A stretch of 64,000 nt of DNA from Gloeophyllum trabeum ATCC 11539. Its lineage: Eukaryota; Basidiomycota; Agaricomycetes; Gloeophyllales; Gloeophyllaceae. The notes under the pieces are model-generated. The model worked only from the letters and a program-made list of their open reading frames with translations. It was not told the origin of the DNA and did not search any database. A program made the position numbers and the translations under genes. Below, in pieces: positions 22,867-33,169 of the stretch. The first letter of the stretch is position 1. Each line of letters starts with the position of its first letter. The stretch is taken from contig NW_006920410.1 of the NCBI RefSeq assembly GCF_000344685.1, positions 30,544-94,543 of the forward strand. Reading direction: 5' to 3'.

Positions 22867-23948
22867 AGTCCAGAAGGAATGAGCTGGAAAGGCGGTAAAC
22901 TGGAAGACAGCGAGTTGGGACAAAGTGGACGCCGCAGAATGAGGGGATGTGATGTGACATGATCGTGACTGAGCGTGTTGCGCGTCGTTCCCACGCCATA
23001 TTCAGCCTGCCGTTTGGCCTCGCGACGGAGACGACTGCGAAGTCAAGCTGCTCATCATGTGCGCTGTCGGGGACGACACGGACGTCCTTTGCTTCGAAGA
23101 CTGTTCTGGAGAAGCTCTGCGCTCTGCAACAAGACCTGTAATATACGCCTTGCGTATGACTCGCTCGCATCTTTCTCAGCCGTACGACACGCTAGGCCAA
23201 CCGGGATTGTTCTGCAGACAGTACAGCTCGCGAGGCCTCTCTGAGAATGCTACTGGAATTCTTCGCTTATGTATGTTTTAACTGAACGGCTGGATTGCTC
23301 TTCGAGCCGGCGGATCACGCTCGATAGTCGAACTGAACCCGGACAAGTATGCGTGTCCTTATGACAGGATGGCCTTAGTATAGCCCGTGCTCAACTTCCC
23401 ATACAACGCAGCCTTGTCTTCCATGAAGCAGCGGGCTTCAGGGGGATTAGAATAATTTCGGAATATCTACAGGACTACACCTATGCCCATGTTCCAGATA
23501 TGGTAATCGTTGTAAAGGAGCGGTTTACACGAGTTCTGCTCGCCCGCCGTGAACTCGCCCAGCGCTCAACAAGCCTCCAGTACCGCTCCGCCACTCTTGG
23601 ACGGAGCACCCCGCAGCCGAGCATACTGTCCTGCGCATACTTCGCCCTTCGTGGATGTGATCGGTGCGCGGATTACTGGCCTAGAGGACATTGCGAAGGC
23701 GGAATATTGGACCTCTCCACTTCCTCTGCCATTCCCCCAGGGTGAGCAGCATATTCAATAACTTTTGGTACCATGCCGCTACCAAGTTTGTACTCCCAGC
23801 GGTAGCGCTGTTTTCCTTGGAAAGGCGGCTGCTAGCACCTCGGAAAGGTGGCCCCTTGGAGAGGCTGCAAGGCAGCTCCTTTGAAAGGCAGCTCCTCGGA
23901 AACGCCTCGCGATCGTCCTGAAGGCAAGAGCGCAAGCGGAGCTTGAGA
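22867..23948. other. Intergenic and repeat-rich flank
   Basis: No gene recognised. Bases 23460-23513 match 24690-24742 (direct orientation, imperfect), beyond the Mutator-like element. Bases 23815-23920 hold degenerate short repeats around GAAAGG(C/T) and GGCAGCTCCT. The first 150 bases are the probable ISWI promoter. Confidence 0.4.
23460..23513 (+). repeat. Imperfect direct repeat, copy 1
   Basis: Shares GGAATA, then ATGTTCC and ATGGTAAT(C/T)GTTGTAA in the same order and spacing with 24690-24742. The two copies lie on either side of the Mutator-like element, suggesting an older local duplication or a wider repeat family. Confidence 0.45.
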
Positions 23949-23959
23949 GGGATTAAACC

Positions 23960-24177
23960 AGGCTCCTAAACCATCCGTCCTTAGCGTTCTCGCTCCTCCT
24001 TTACTAGGGCGCACGTGCAGTGTTATATAATACAAATCTATTTTTAATTTATTACCGGATACAGAACGAACAAGAGGAGGAGAACGCTATAGGACGGCTG
24101 GCACAAATGTCGTCGCCGAGATCCCCGAGGCTGACTAAGCGGACGGTGGCTGAAGCCTTTCACCAGCGGTCGGCGGG
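23960..24177 (+). repeat. Left long inverted repeat of the Mutator-like element
   Basis: Inverted match to 24462-24678. It contains an AT-rich stretch (TATATAATACAAATC) inside GC-rich flanks. The open frame that appears in both arms is a by-product of the duplication, not a gene. Confidence 0.8.
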
Positions 24178-24461
24178 CCTTCACGCAACCATTTACAACT
24201 TATTACCTTTGGATTTACCGCTCGGTGTACTTTATAGTAATTTAAAAATGTCCTAACTGAATGGTATACTCATGCAATGGTTATCAGTAGTACCGAAGGC
24301 TGAATATCTGGCTGAAGAGGCATAATGGCTATAGACAAGCCCCTCTGAGTGTCAGAAGTATACCAAAGGTATTTGCATTGGTCTTGAACTATGTTAGCAC
24401 CCGTTTATATGTGTTCTGCGTGAGCTCAACGAGGTAGGTGTCGAGACGCTCTCTACATCGC

Positions 24462-24678
24462 CCGCCAGCCACTGCTGAGAGGCTTCAGCCACCCTCCGCT
24501 TAGTCAGCCTCGGGGATCTCGGCGACGACATTTGTGCCAGCCGTCCTATAGCGTTCTCCTCCTCTTGTTCGTTCTGTATCCGGTAATAAATTAAAAATAG
24601 ATTTGTATTATATAACACTGCACGTGCGCCCTAGTAAAGGAGGAGCGAGAACGCTAAGGACGGATGGTTTAGGAGCCT
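24462..24678 (-). repeat. Right long inverted repeat of the Mutator-like element
   Basis: Inverted match to 23960-24177. It is directly followed by the second copy of the 11-base target repeat. Confidence 0.8.
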
Positions 24679-24689
24679 GGGATTAAACC

Positions 24690-25057
24690 GGAATACAGTA
24701 GCCGGACCTTTGTCAATGTTCCCGAAATGGTAATTGTTGTAACCCGAAAAGGTCCCGAGACAAACATTGATCCTCGATTGTAGGGGTCGCGTTGTGGGTC
24801 CTTGTGTTATCGTTGCTCGTGGTCTACATGTGGACCCACATGTCCGCCTCGCCACCCTCCCTTAACCTGCGACTATAACAATACAAGAAATCTCGGCGGC
24901 ACAGCATTCGAAACAATACAAGGTCACGCAACGATCAACTTCGGGCCCTACAGCATAAATCCGTGCGCTCTAGGGTGGTAGATGCTGCGTCTCGTACCCA
25001 TCTGCAGACTCAATACCCCGGGCTGGTCCCGTATCGTAATTCTCACTACACGCCATC
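24690..25057. other. Intergenic: direct repeat copy 2, then the F-box gene promoter region
   Basis: Bases 24690-24742 repeat 23460-23513. The remainder is the upstream region of the F-box gene, without any recognised element. Confidence 0.35.
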
Positions 25058-27181
25058 ATGAATTTCACGTTCAGAGTAAACACTCTTACGCCCCCCAAAG
25101 CTGACATAGACGCGCCCTTTCCCATCTACCGCGCTAGGCGGTCCAAGAAGACGCTGGACGACCTCCCTTTTGACATACTCGTCGACCACATCCTCTCCCT
25201 CCTCGACGTCAAGGACGTGCTGTCTCTCCGCAGGGTGCGTTTACCCGCTGTGCTCCAGACACTCCCAGTAACCCGATCCCAGACGAACAAGTTCTTCAGC
25301 ACCCTAACGCAAGAGGCCGCCATCTGGAAACGCCTCCTCGAGCAGCACCGTGGCCCGCGCCCGCCCCTACCGCCGACAGCTCGTCACTCCCTCGGGCAGA
25401 TGCACGCCTTCGAAGCCGAGCGCCAGCTCTCGCGCGCGCTCACCTTCACGCGCAACTGGGCCTCCCCCGAGCCCACGCCCTACGACACGTACTCGTTCGA
25501 CACGCACTTTCGCGTGCACAACATGACGATCCTGCCCGGCGGACACTTTCTTGTGGCGTCGGTGTCGACGAAGGGCCGGACCAAGTTTGAGGTTGTGCTG
25601 TTCGCGCTGGATTATCGGAGCAAGGGACGGCAGGCGTACCCGCTCGCTACTGTTTCTGTCAAGACAAAGGCGTACGACATGCAGGCGAAGTACATGTATA
25701 TAGGTGAGGAACATGGCATCGCGATTAGTTATACGCGGAGACAGAACCCCAAGCATCGTCCTGGGTACGTCTCCTCCACTTCTTTTCTGATCCGTCCTTA
25801 ATAATAATTGATTACTGTCGTACGACCAGCCCCGACCCCTCGATTCTATCCGACAAGTACGAAATCGACGAGCGCATGAACTACGAGACAGTCGTGACCT
25901 TCATATCGCTCACCACGCTTGAGACCCTCGCCGACATTCAACCGCAATTCCGCCCTGGCACCAACGAGTACCGCCTGTACATCGAACACCTGCCCGCGCC
26001 CTTCAAGCGGATCGCCGTCATCCGCTCGCGGTCCCCACTATGCTGCCCGTCCCTCGAGTACCTCAACGGAATGGCGTACCTTTGCATCGTACGACGGCCC
26101 GGGACGCTCATGTACAAAAACCTAGAGCGGGAAGAGAACAGTGCGCACTGCTTCGGCTGCCTGCCTTCGAACACCCCGGAAGACCACGTCTGTCCATTCC
26201 CATTCCCTCTCTCCCGGCGCGGCTGACGCCTCTCTACACATAGGACCACACCATCCTCGCGTACCGCAACCTCCCCTTCGAGCGCAAAGTGATCGTCGTC
26301 AAGCGCTTCCTCCGGCGCGCGCTAGACGCCGCGGGCAAGGAGATCGACACGCCCATGATGTCCATCGAGCTCTACCACCCACTGTACGACTGGGACCTCG
26401 ACCGCGACGCGCTCGACGGCTACTCCTTCGAGCACGCCGTGCGCAGCGTGCACATCGCCGAGCCGCAGCTGCCCTACTTCGGCGATGACGCCGCGCGCCG
26501 GCAGGCAGGCTCGGGCGCGTTCCTCCGGCCGCCGGTCATCTCCATCTACTGCCGCGGCGCGAACCCCGACCGGTTCCTGCTCATGGAGTGCACGCCGCGC
26601 ATCGTGGATATCGACCGCGAGTGGGAGCTGTACAAGAAGATCAAGGAGGTCCAGTGCAAGGCGGGCGACTGGCGGGCGAGGTTGTACCTACCGCACTTCT
26701 ACGACCTCGACCTGATGAACCCCGTCGCGGAGTTCCAGTACCCCGAGGCGTTCGGCACGGCGTTCGTCCTCCCGGGCAATGGGCGCGCGGCGCTGTGGGC
26801 GGTGCCCGCGGACGACCGCACGGACGCGCCGAAGCTCATCAGTATCTGGAGCTTCATTCGGTCCGAGAACGACGCGGACCTCCTACCGCGGGAACAGGAA
26901 GACGCAGAGTGGCCCGCGCGGAAGCCAGATGGGACGCGCAGGGACTGTTTTATGCCTGTCGTGCTGGAGGAAGAGGTCCGCAACAGGTTTGAGAGGGGTG
27001 TGCAGGCTATGGCGTGGGATGAGAGTATTGGGCGGCTCTGTGTCTGCGCGGCGGAGAGCTCTGAGATTTACGTGCTGGATTTTGCGAAAAACGTGAAAGA
27101 CGGTGGGTAGCCTCTTCCCCTCTGAGATTGCGTGCGCGACTTACCTGGTCCACGATAGTGAGTGTGCCTGTGCACAAATAG
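25058..27181 (+). CDS. F-box protein, basidiomycete type
   Basis: Likely substrate receptor of an SCF (Skp1-cullin-F-box) ubiquitin ligase. Exons: 25058-25234, 25283-25764, 25830-26187, 26244-27102 and 27159-27181, about 632 residues. The F-box lies at residues 30-75: TLDDLPFDILVDHILSLLDV, KDVLSLRR, NKFFSTLTQEAAIWKRLL. The rest lacks leucine-rich, WD or kelch repeats but shows recurrent strand patterns (FEVVLFALDYR, ISIYCRGANPDRFLLMEC, AALWAVPADD, GRLCVCAAESSEIYVLDF), which may form a propeller-like domain. Large F-box families of this layout are common in agaricomycetes. Intron 1 has a length divisible by three, so an unspliced read-through would stay in frame. The substrate is unknown. Confidence 0.78.
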
Positions 27182-27677
27182 ACTATGAAAGTCAGTCGCT
27201 AGGACTCTCCTCTCCTTTGGACCCTGGACTTTTGGACATGGCTGCAATCATCGTCACTTAACACGGACTGTAGCTTAGCGCAGCGCTTACGGACGCTTGA
27301 AGTCCTCAGAGCATGCTTGGCTCGCTCACGGACTATATTCTCTGTAGCATTATTTATTTCCCTTGTAGTTATTAGACTACCGCCCCGTCTTTAGCAATCA
27401 AATCCGCCTCCTTGTGTCTATTCTTAAATTGCATCAACTGCGGTCCTCAGCGGATGTCATCTTCATCCCGCCAGCGTGTTTTGTAGCAATCTGTACAATA
27501 GCAGTGTAGCATAGCTGTATCGATAGCCCAATGCACCGGCTCTGGTCGACGTATCTCGAGTCCAGCAACGGTCGCGGCGTAGGCCCCGTCCGACCGTCAG
27601 TAAGTTCTCCCGATTGCCAGCTTCAGCCACACCCGTTTAACCCCTCTGCCTCCGCCGCCTCGTTTTCCATTCATTAG
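27182..27677. other. Intergenic, nothing recognised
   Basis: AT-richer spacer between an F-box gene and the tetraspanin. No repeat or open frame of note. The right end should hold the tetraspanin promoter. Confidence 0.35.
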
Positions 27678-29123
27678 ATGGACAGCAACCCGTAAGTGCA
27701 GCCCATTCTACCTCTACGGTTTAAACTTTTCTTGTTTGCTCACGTTTCCGTGCTTGTTCACCTTTTCGTGAACGCCGGCCCCGACTGCGCATCGACAGCC
27801 TCTCGCGCCGAGCGTCGTCGGCAGAGTCGCACACCCCCTCCACCACAACCGCGAACGCCTCCACGCGGCACATCCTCGCGGGCATGCACCCTGAGCCGTC
27901 CATGTCGCTCCCGAAGCTCGAGCCGCCCGCGCTGGCGTCCCCAGGCTCGGGCGGCAACCTCGGCGCGAACTACATCCCGTCCAAGTTTTCAGAGATCGCG
28001 GGCATCAAGCGGCGCAAGGGCAAGGGCGCGCCGCATGTGACGAAGCGCGGGGGCGGGCGCGAGGCGTTCAGGGCGGACGAGGCGCGCATGCCCGGCGCGG
28101 GCGACGAGGACTACGACGGCGTCGGCGGTGGCTGGCTGGGCGGGCAGGGCGCCGGCCGGAAAATGCGCTGGAACAAGTTCAAGTGGACTCTGTTCTTCGG
28201 GAACCTCTTGGTGCGTCCCTCCCAGTTTACACAGCCGAGCGTGTGTATGTATACCCATCGCATCTCTCTCCCGCCAGCTGTCTATCTACTCGCTCGTCGG
28301 CCTCATCTTCTGCCTGCTCACCTGGTTCGCGGTGTGGACGCACTCGGACATTGTGCGCGTCGGCGACCGGACGGAGCTCGTGCTCTCCACGCTCGCCGCG
28401 ACGCTCGGGATCGTGACCTCGCTCATCGGGTGGGCGGGCATCCTGCTCAACGACCGCGCGTTCCTCGCGTGGTACACGTTCCTGCTCTGGGTGTGCTTCG
28501 CGCTGCTCGTCACGCCCGGGTACGTCGCGTACAAGCGCAAGACATTCAACCTCGAGGGGAAGACGAACGCGCAGTGGTCGCGCGCGCTGGGCACGGAGGG
28601 GCGGCTGCGGATCCAGAACCAGCTCGGCTGCTGCGGGTACTTCAGCCCGTTCATCGAGGCGACGGTGAGCCAGGCGTGCTATGCGCGGAGCATACTGCCC
28701 GGGTGCAAGGGCCCGTACATGCGCTTCCAGAGGAAGGTGCTCGAGCGGTGGTACACGGTCGCGTTTGCGCTCGTGCCGCTGCACATCGCGGTGATGGTCA
28801 TCGGCCTGCTGTGCTCGAACCACGTCACGTACCGCTTCGGCAAGGGCATGATGCCCAAGGCGTACCGGCTCAACCTCGACACGATGGCGGTCATCATGGA
28901 TCAGTATGCAAAGTGCGTCCGCGACCATCTTCTCCTCCTTCTCCCGTGCCCATGCTCATGCTCATTGTGTGTGCGCAGTCAGCTGGCGGAGCAGTACGGA
29001 CCGGACGTCGCGTCGGAGATCATCTCCCGCTCGCGCTCGAACCTGCAGCTGGACGCGATGCCCACCGTCGGGTACACGAGCGGCAACGACAGCGGCAAGT
29101 ACGACCGGCTGCGCAACCGGTGA
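27678..29123 (+). CDS. Tetraspanin-family protein with long cytosolic N-terminus
   Basis: Four-helix membrane organiser. Exons: 27678-27691, 27799-28210, 28278-28912 and 28979-29123, 401 residues. The first 140 residues are soluble, Ser/Pro/Gly-rich, with a basic KRRKGKGAPHVTKRGGGR patch. Four membrane segments follow: LFFGNLLLSIYSLVGLIFCL, STLAATLGIVTSLIGWAGIL, WYTFLLWVCFALLV, and a last one around TVAFALVPLHIAVMVIGLLC. The large loop between helices 3 and 4 carries QNQLGCCGYFSPF, the CCG hallmark of tetraspanins, plus further Cys (QACYARSILPGCKG) for the usual disulfides. Basidiomycete tetraspanins with long N-termini are known; the subtype (Tsp2 or Tsp3) is not decided here. Confidence 0.88.
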
Positions 29124-29869
29124 TATCCCCGTCTTCCTGGAACGCGCTTTCTCGCGCCCGAGTCGTTCGTCCCGTATATTATATAATTTCGTACAGTAGT
29201 TTCACTCCTTAGTCCCCCCCTCCCCCGTCCCACCCATCGATACCCCGCGGCCGCCCGCCTGCACATAGCCGCTTGGAAGTTCAGGTCGAATGAATGTAGC
29301 TGCATGATGCATATGGACGCTCCGATAGTTCTTGGGACGAAGTAGCACGCTATAATGATGGACAATATGCATCTTTCGCGGCAGAATTAAAGCTTAATGC
29401 CAAACTCTGGTACGCTTATCTGTGGTGCATGATTTGTGACTCGATGCAATGGACGAGCTCTGCACTTGGGGGTACTTAAAGGCCTCATGAAGCAACATCC
29501 ACACATCGGGTGATCAGGCCAATTCGGGGATTCGCTTTAAATTTGAATTGTCAATGTGGCCAAGTACCATCAGCAGTGGATCCGAGTCTGCCACGCCTCC
29601 ACTTGCCTGTTCACTTCCAGGTCGCGCGTTATGTAGTGCTTTGTTTACTGTGCCATGACCATGATCGCACCCGGACTACCCAGGGCTTGCAGGAACAGCG
29701 GACGCGCTTCTGCCATGGGACTGGCGCGTCCAGATCTGGATGACACTGAACTAGGGTGGTTTACGTGAGGAGTACGTACGGTACGACAAGGCGCTCGCGG
29801 ATTTACGTGTCGACGGTGTCGTGCTGCTCGCGGTCCACAGCGGTCGTGCTACTTAGCGGGCCCTCTCAG
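29124..29869. other. Intergenic; may hide the first exon of the next gene
   Basis: The next gene has an open frame back to a splice-acceptor-like AG at 29869 but no ATG. One or more 5' exons probably lie in 29500-29850. A coding-looking segment at 29776-29844 (YVRYDKALADLRVDGVVLL) is a candidate but does not join in phase with any donor that I could find. Nothing else is recognised. Confidence 0.3.
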
Positions 29870-30701
29870 TTATCCCGCATACAACTGCGAGTACGTTGTT
29901 CGTCGCTGGTACGCAGCGCATTTCACTAACGTGCCGAAAGTGGAGAAGGAGAGCCGCAAACGCGCGCTCAGCGCAACGGACAGCAAGTCGCCCGGCGGGA
30001 AGAGAGCCAAGGGCCCCGAGGCGCCGCCCGAGGAGGTCGAGCCGGAAACGACGTCCAGCACCTCAGTCCCGGCATGCGACATCGCAAAGTACCCGCTCAG
30101 AGGCCTGCCCGACCCGGCGGTGTTCCTCCTCTGGGGCGACGCGGTGCTCGACCTCGTCGGGGGGAGCAGGGGGATGGGGGACCACCCGGTGCTGCGGCTG
30201 AAGAGCGCGTGCGTGGAGGCGTACGCGAAGAAGCAAAAGGAGGAGGAGGAAGAAGAAGACGAGGACGGCGACGGGGAAGGGGAGTGGGCGGATGGGGTGG
30301 TGCGGTATGATGTGGATGATGGGGAAGACGAAGATGACGAGGATGACGATGACGACCAAGGCGAAGAGGGCGAGGAGACAGAGAAGGCGCACTCGTCCGG
30401 CCCGAAGCTCCTCACCGCGCAGTACGAGCGCGAATTCAAAACGGCCTCCGAGCTCGCACCGGAGATCAAGGAGAAACACGGCGTCGACCAGTACGGCTGG
30501 TGGTGGGAGCTCACGCTCACGCGCGCCGAGCCCGCGGGGGACGTACCCAAGAAGAAAACCACTCTGCGCAAGCCGTGGGGGTACGACGAGGAGGACGAGG
30601 AGGCGGAGTGGTGGGTGCGGGAGGCGAGGGTGGCGGGTGTGGAGGAGCACCGGATGATGGACGAGATGATCGACTACCTTATTGACCCGCTGGATGGATA
30701 G
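29870..30701 (+). CDS. Acidic orphan protein, 5' end not resolved
   Basis: Unidentified. The frame opens with YPAYNCEYVVRRWYAAHFTNV, which looks like a folded segment, then a basic Lys/Ser-rich linker (KESRKRALSATDSK), a helical part (DIAKYPLRGLPDPAVFLLWGD), and a long Glu/Asp run around 30237-30385. It ends with GVDQYGWWWELTLTR and DEMIDYLIDPLDG. GC-rich third positions fit a real exon of the host. The frame has no ATG before residue 100 or so, so the true start must lie in an upstream exon or the gene is truncated. Acidic runs of this kind occur in histone or nucleolar factors, but no family is claimed. Confidence 0.5.
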
Positions 30702-31283
30702 GTCATGGCAGGATTTACCCTATTTTCTTGGACAATTGCACGGTTTCGTGGACTGGCCGAGAGATTGCGAGAGCCGCGCTGTTGAATCGCGCAGGACAAA
30801 CCTGCAACGCAGTTATGAGTGGCCTCCGAATGAGGCAATGTCATTGCCATATATGTGAGGAAGCTCGCTTCCCGCGGAAACATTTAAACGCCCGGTTCCA
30901 TCTGAAGGTTGCTTTACAGTGACAGTTTTATTGGATAGGTTGCTAGTGCCTACCACCGCAGGTGCGAGCATCTGCAGCACCAATACTCATAGCATATATC
31001 AAGCTGGCGGAAGAGGACTGGCATACTCGCCCATCAAGTTGCTGGAACACCGATGAATTGAATGTACGTTGGGGCTGCGAACCTATCGACTCTGCGACAC
31101 CTACTGCCGGCGGCCAAGCTGCCTACCGGTAGCAAGCCTTCGGATACAAGGCATTGGCCATTGTATAACTACCTGGCTATCGTCCCTCGAGCTCCGACCT
31201 GAATCTGCAGGAGACGCTGTTCACTGCTATCCCGTCTTCGGCCAAGGAGATAGACTCCGGTACTGGCAAGACATCATCCAAGC
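30702..31283. other. Intergenic, nothing recognised
   Basis: Short open frames only. Base composition is lower in GC than in the flanking gene. It ends where the 28-base inverted repeat of the gap-containing element begins. Confidence 0.35.
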
Positions 31284-31417
31284 GTACTATCATTGAGGGG
31301 GTTCTGCAAAAAGTATCGAATTCGGCCTGTAGCATTCCACACACTTGACTGATTCTTATCGGATCTTCCGCATATTGTGTGTAACGTAGTGATCAACGTC
31401 CTCATTATTTTTGTGCA

Positions 31418-31725
31418 TTTTTATGCAGCCTGTGGAACGTAGGAGAGAGATGCCGGTTCATGTAGGGGGTTCTGCAAAAAGGCGTCACATGCGGTCACAG
31501 TGGGATCTCGCCGCGAGCGATGTCACGCTTTTGTCACGATATGGGCCCGGGAGATGTGCAAAATTGCCTCTCTATCTCGACACGCTCGTAATTTACTCTA
31601 TCGGGCTGGTGTATTGTACTGTAGACGGCATATTCATGATATCCCAAGCCATTCCGCTGCAGTCCGTTGAGAGCATCACGAGAGATCTAGCGGACACTGT
31701 TTCTTTCCCATGGCCTACAGGACCC
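31418..31725 (+). repeat. 308-base repeat directly left of the gap
   Basis: Identical, as far as I can compare, to 32527-32834. It ends exactly at the first N. This pattern is typical of two contig ends that overlap but were scaffolded with a false gap. A true direct duplication is the alternative. Confidence 0.85.
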
Positions 31726-32526
31726 NNNNNNNNNNNNNNNNNNNNNNNNNNNNNNNNNNNNNNNNNNNNNNNNNNNNNNNNNNNNNNNNNNNNNNNNNNN
31801 NNNNNNNNNNNNNNNNNNNNNNNNNNNNNNNNNNNNNNNNNNNNNNNNNNNNNNNNNNNNNNNNNNNNNNNNNNNNNNNNNNNNNNNNNNNNNNNNNNNN
31901 NNNNNNNNNNNNNNNNNNNNNNNNNNNNNNNNNNNNNNNNNNNNNNNNNNNNNNNNNNNNNNNNNNNNNNNNNNNNNNNNNNNNNNNNNNNNNNNNNNNN
32001 NNNNNNNNNNNNNNNNNNNNNNNNNNNNNNNNNNNNNNNNNNNNNNNNNNNNNNNNNNNNNNNNNNNNNNNNNNNNNNNNNNNNNNNNNNNNNNNNNNNN
32101 NNNNNNNNNNNNNNNNNNNNNNNNNNNNNNNNNNNNNNNNNNNNNNNNNNNNNNNNNNNNNNNNNNNNNNNNNNNNNNNNNNNNNNNNNNNNNNNNNNNN
32201 NNNNNNNNNNNNNNNNNNNNNNNNNNNNNNNNNNNNNNNNNNNNNNNNNNNNNNNNNNNNNNNNNNNNNNNNNNNNNNNNNNNNNNNNNNNNNNNNNNNN
32301 NNNNNNNNNNNNNNNNNNNNNNNNNNNNNNNNNNNNNNNNNNNNNNNNNNNNNNNNNNNNNNNNNNNNNNNNNNNNNNNNNNNNNNNNNNNNNNNNNNNN
32401 NNNNNNNNNNNNNNNNNNNNNNNNNNNNNNNNNNNNNNNNNNNNNNNNNNNNNNNNNNNNNNNNNNNNNNNNNNNNNNNNNNNNNNNNNNNNNNNNNNNN
32501 NNNNNNNNNNNNNNNNNNNNNNNNNN
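31726..32526. other. Assembly gap (801 N)
   Basis: Run of N. Any open frame that crosses it is meaningless. The identical 308-base flanks suggest that the real gap could be zero or negative. Confidence 0.99.
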
Positions 32527-32834
32527 TTTTTATGCAGCCTGTGGAACGTAGGAGAGAGATGCCGGTTCATGTAGGGGGTTCTGCAAAAAGGCGTCACATG
32601 CGGTCACAGTGGGATCTCGCCGCGAGCGATGTCACGCTTTTGTCACGATATGGGCCCGGGAGATGTGCAAAATTGCCTCTCTATCTCGACACGCTCGTAA
32701 TTTACTCTATCGGGCTGGTGTATTGTACTGTAGACGGCATATTCATGATATCCCAAGCCATTCCGCTGCAGTCCGTTGAGAGCATCACGAGAGATCTAGC
32801 GGACACTGTTTCTTTCCCATGGCCTACAGGACCC
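32527..32834 (+). repeat. 308-base repeat directly right of the gap
   Basis: Same sequence and orientation as 31418-31725, starting exactly after the last N. Confidence 0.85.
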
Positions 32835-32967
32835 GTTTTCTCTCCCTCTCTTCAACCACAGCAGATATTCCCATTCTGACTTGGCAGAGGGTCTATTCTA
32901 GTGTATATATACCTTCCTGAGCTTACCCAACATTTTTTGGTTGAGTGTGGAATGAGATATAAGGGGG

Positions 32968-33002
32968 TGAGGGGGTTCTGCAAATTTTGCAGAACCCCCT
33001 CA
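32968..33002. repeat. Perfect hairpin made of two facing copies of the element's end motif
   Basis: TGAGGGGGTTCTGCAAA is followed at once by its reverse complement, forming 17-base arms with almost no loop. The right arm is the right terminal repeat of the 31284-33012 element. Confidence 0.8.
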
Positions 33003-33169
33003 ATGATAGTACAGGATGATTCGTGCCGTGGAAGACGTCTTCGAAATGGCCTCGACTGCTCTGTCCAACCCTCGTGCCGGCCCTTGGCTTCCGTGCACTG
33101 CACCTGTGGCTTCATTCAGGGCGGCCGCATGGAGACGACTCGCTCAATTTCCCTTCCCGCGCCGCTGCC

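Larger units (their letters stand above)
23960..24678. mobile_element. Non-autonomous Mutator-like DNA element, 719 bp, with long inverted ends
   Basis: Two arms of about 217 bases (23960-24177 and 24462-24678) are inverted copies with one mismatch over the outer 197 bases and more over the inner 20. The ends start AGGCTCCTAAACC. On both sides lies the same 11-base direct repeat GGGATTAAACC (23949-23959 and 24679-24689). The target duplication is therefore 9-11 bases, the exact length being ambiguous at the border. Long inverted repeats and a 9-11 base duplication are the hallmark of Mutator-like elements. The 280-base core has no open frame, so movement would need a transposase in trans. The low arm divergence argues for a young copy. 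Confidence 0.75.
31284..33012. mobile_element. Candidate DNA element with 28-base inverted ends, interrupted by the assembly gap
   Basis: Bases 31284-31311 and 32985-33012 are perfect inverted copies of a 28-base sequence beginning GTACTATCATTGAGGGGG. The submotif AGGGGGTTCTGCAAA recurs inside at 31466, 32575 and 32970. Such sub-terminal repeats are typical of transposase-binding regions. No clear target duplication was found outside the ends. The interior is unknown because of 801 N. Outside the inverted ends, ATCATCC is also shared, so the ends may be longer and imperfect. Treat the class as unknown. Confidence 0.5.

Noticed and set aside
8108..23315. Shared 14-mer CGAGCCGGCGGATC at 8108 and near 23302
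   Set aside because: A short GC-rich match without extension on either side; likely chance.
24020..24618. Similar small proteins in both arms (LYNTNLFLIYYRIQNEQ)
   Set aside because: They are the same arm sequence read twice from an inverted repeat, without a start context or splice support.
31418..32834. The 308-base direct copies as LTRs of a retrotransposon
   Set aside because: They lack TG...CA ends, primer-binding site and polypurine tract, and they abut the N run exactly, which fits contig overlap better.
31411..32879. Three long open frames across 31411-32879
   Set aside because: They consist mostly of N and are artefacts of the gap.
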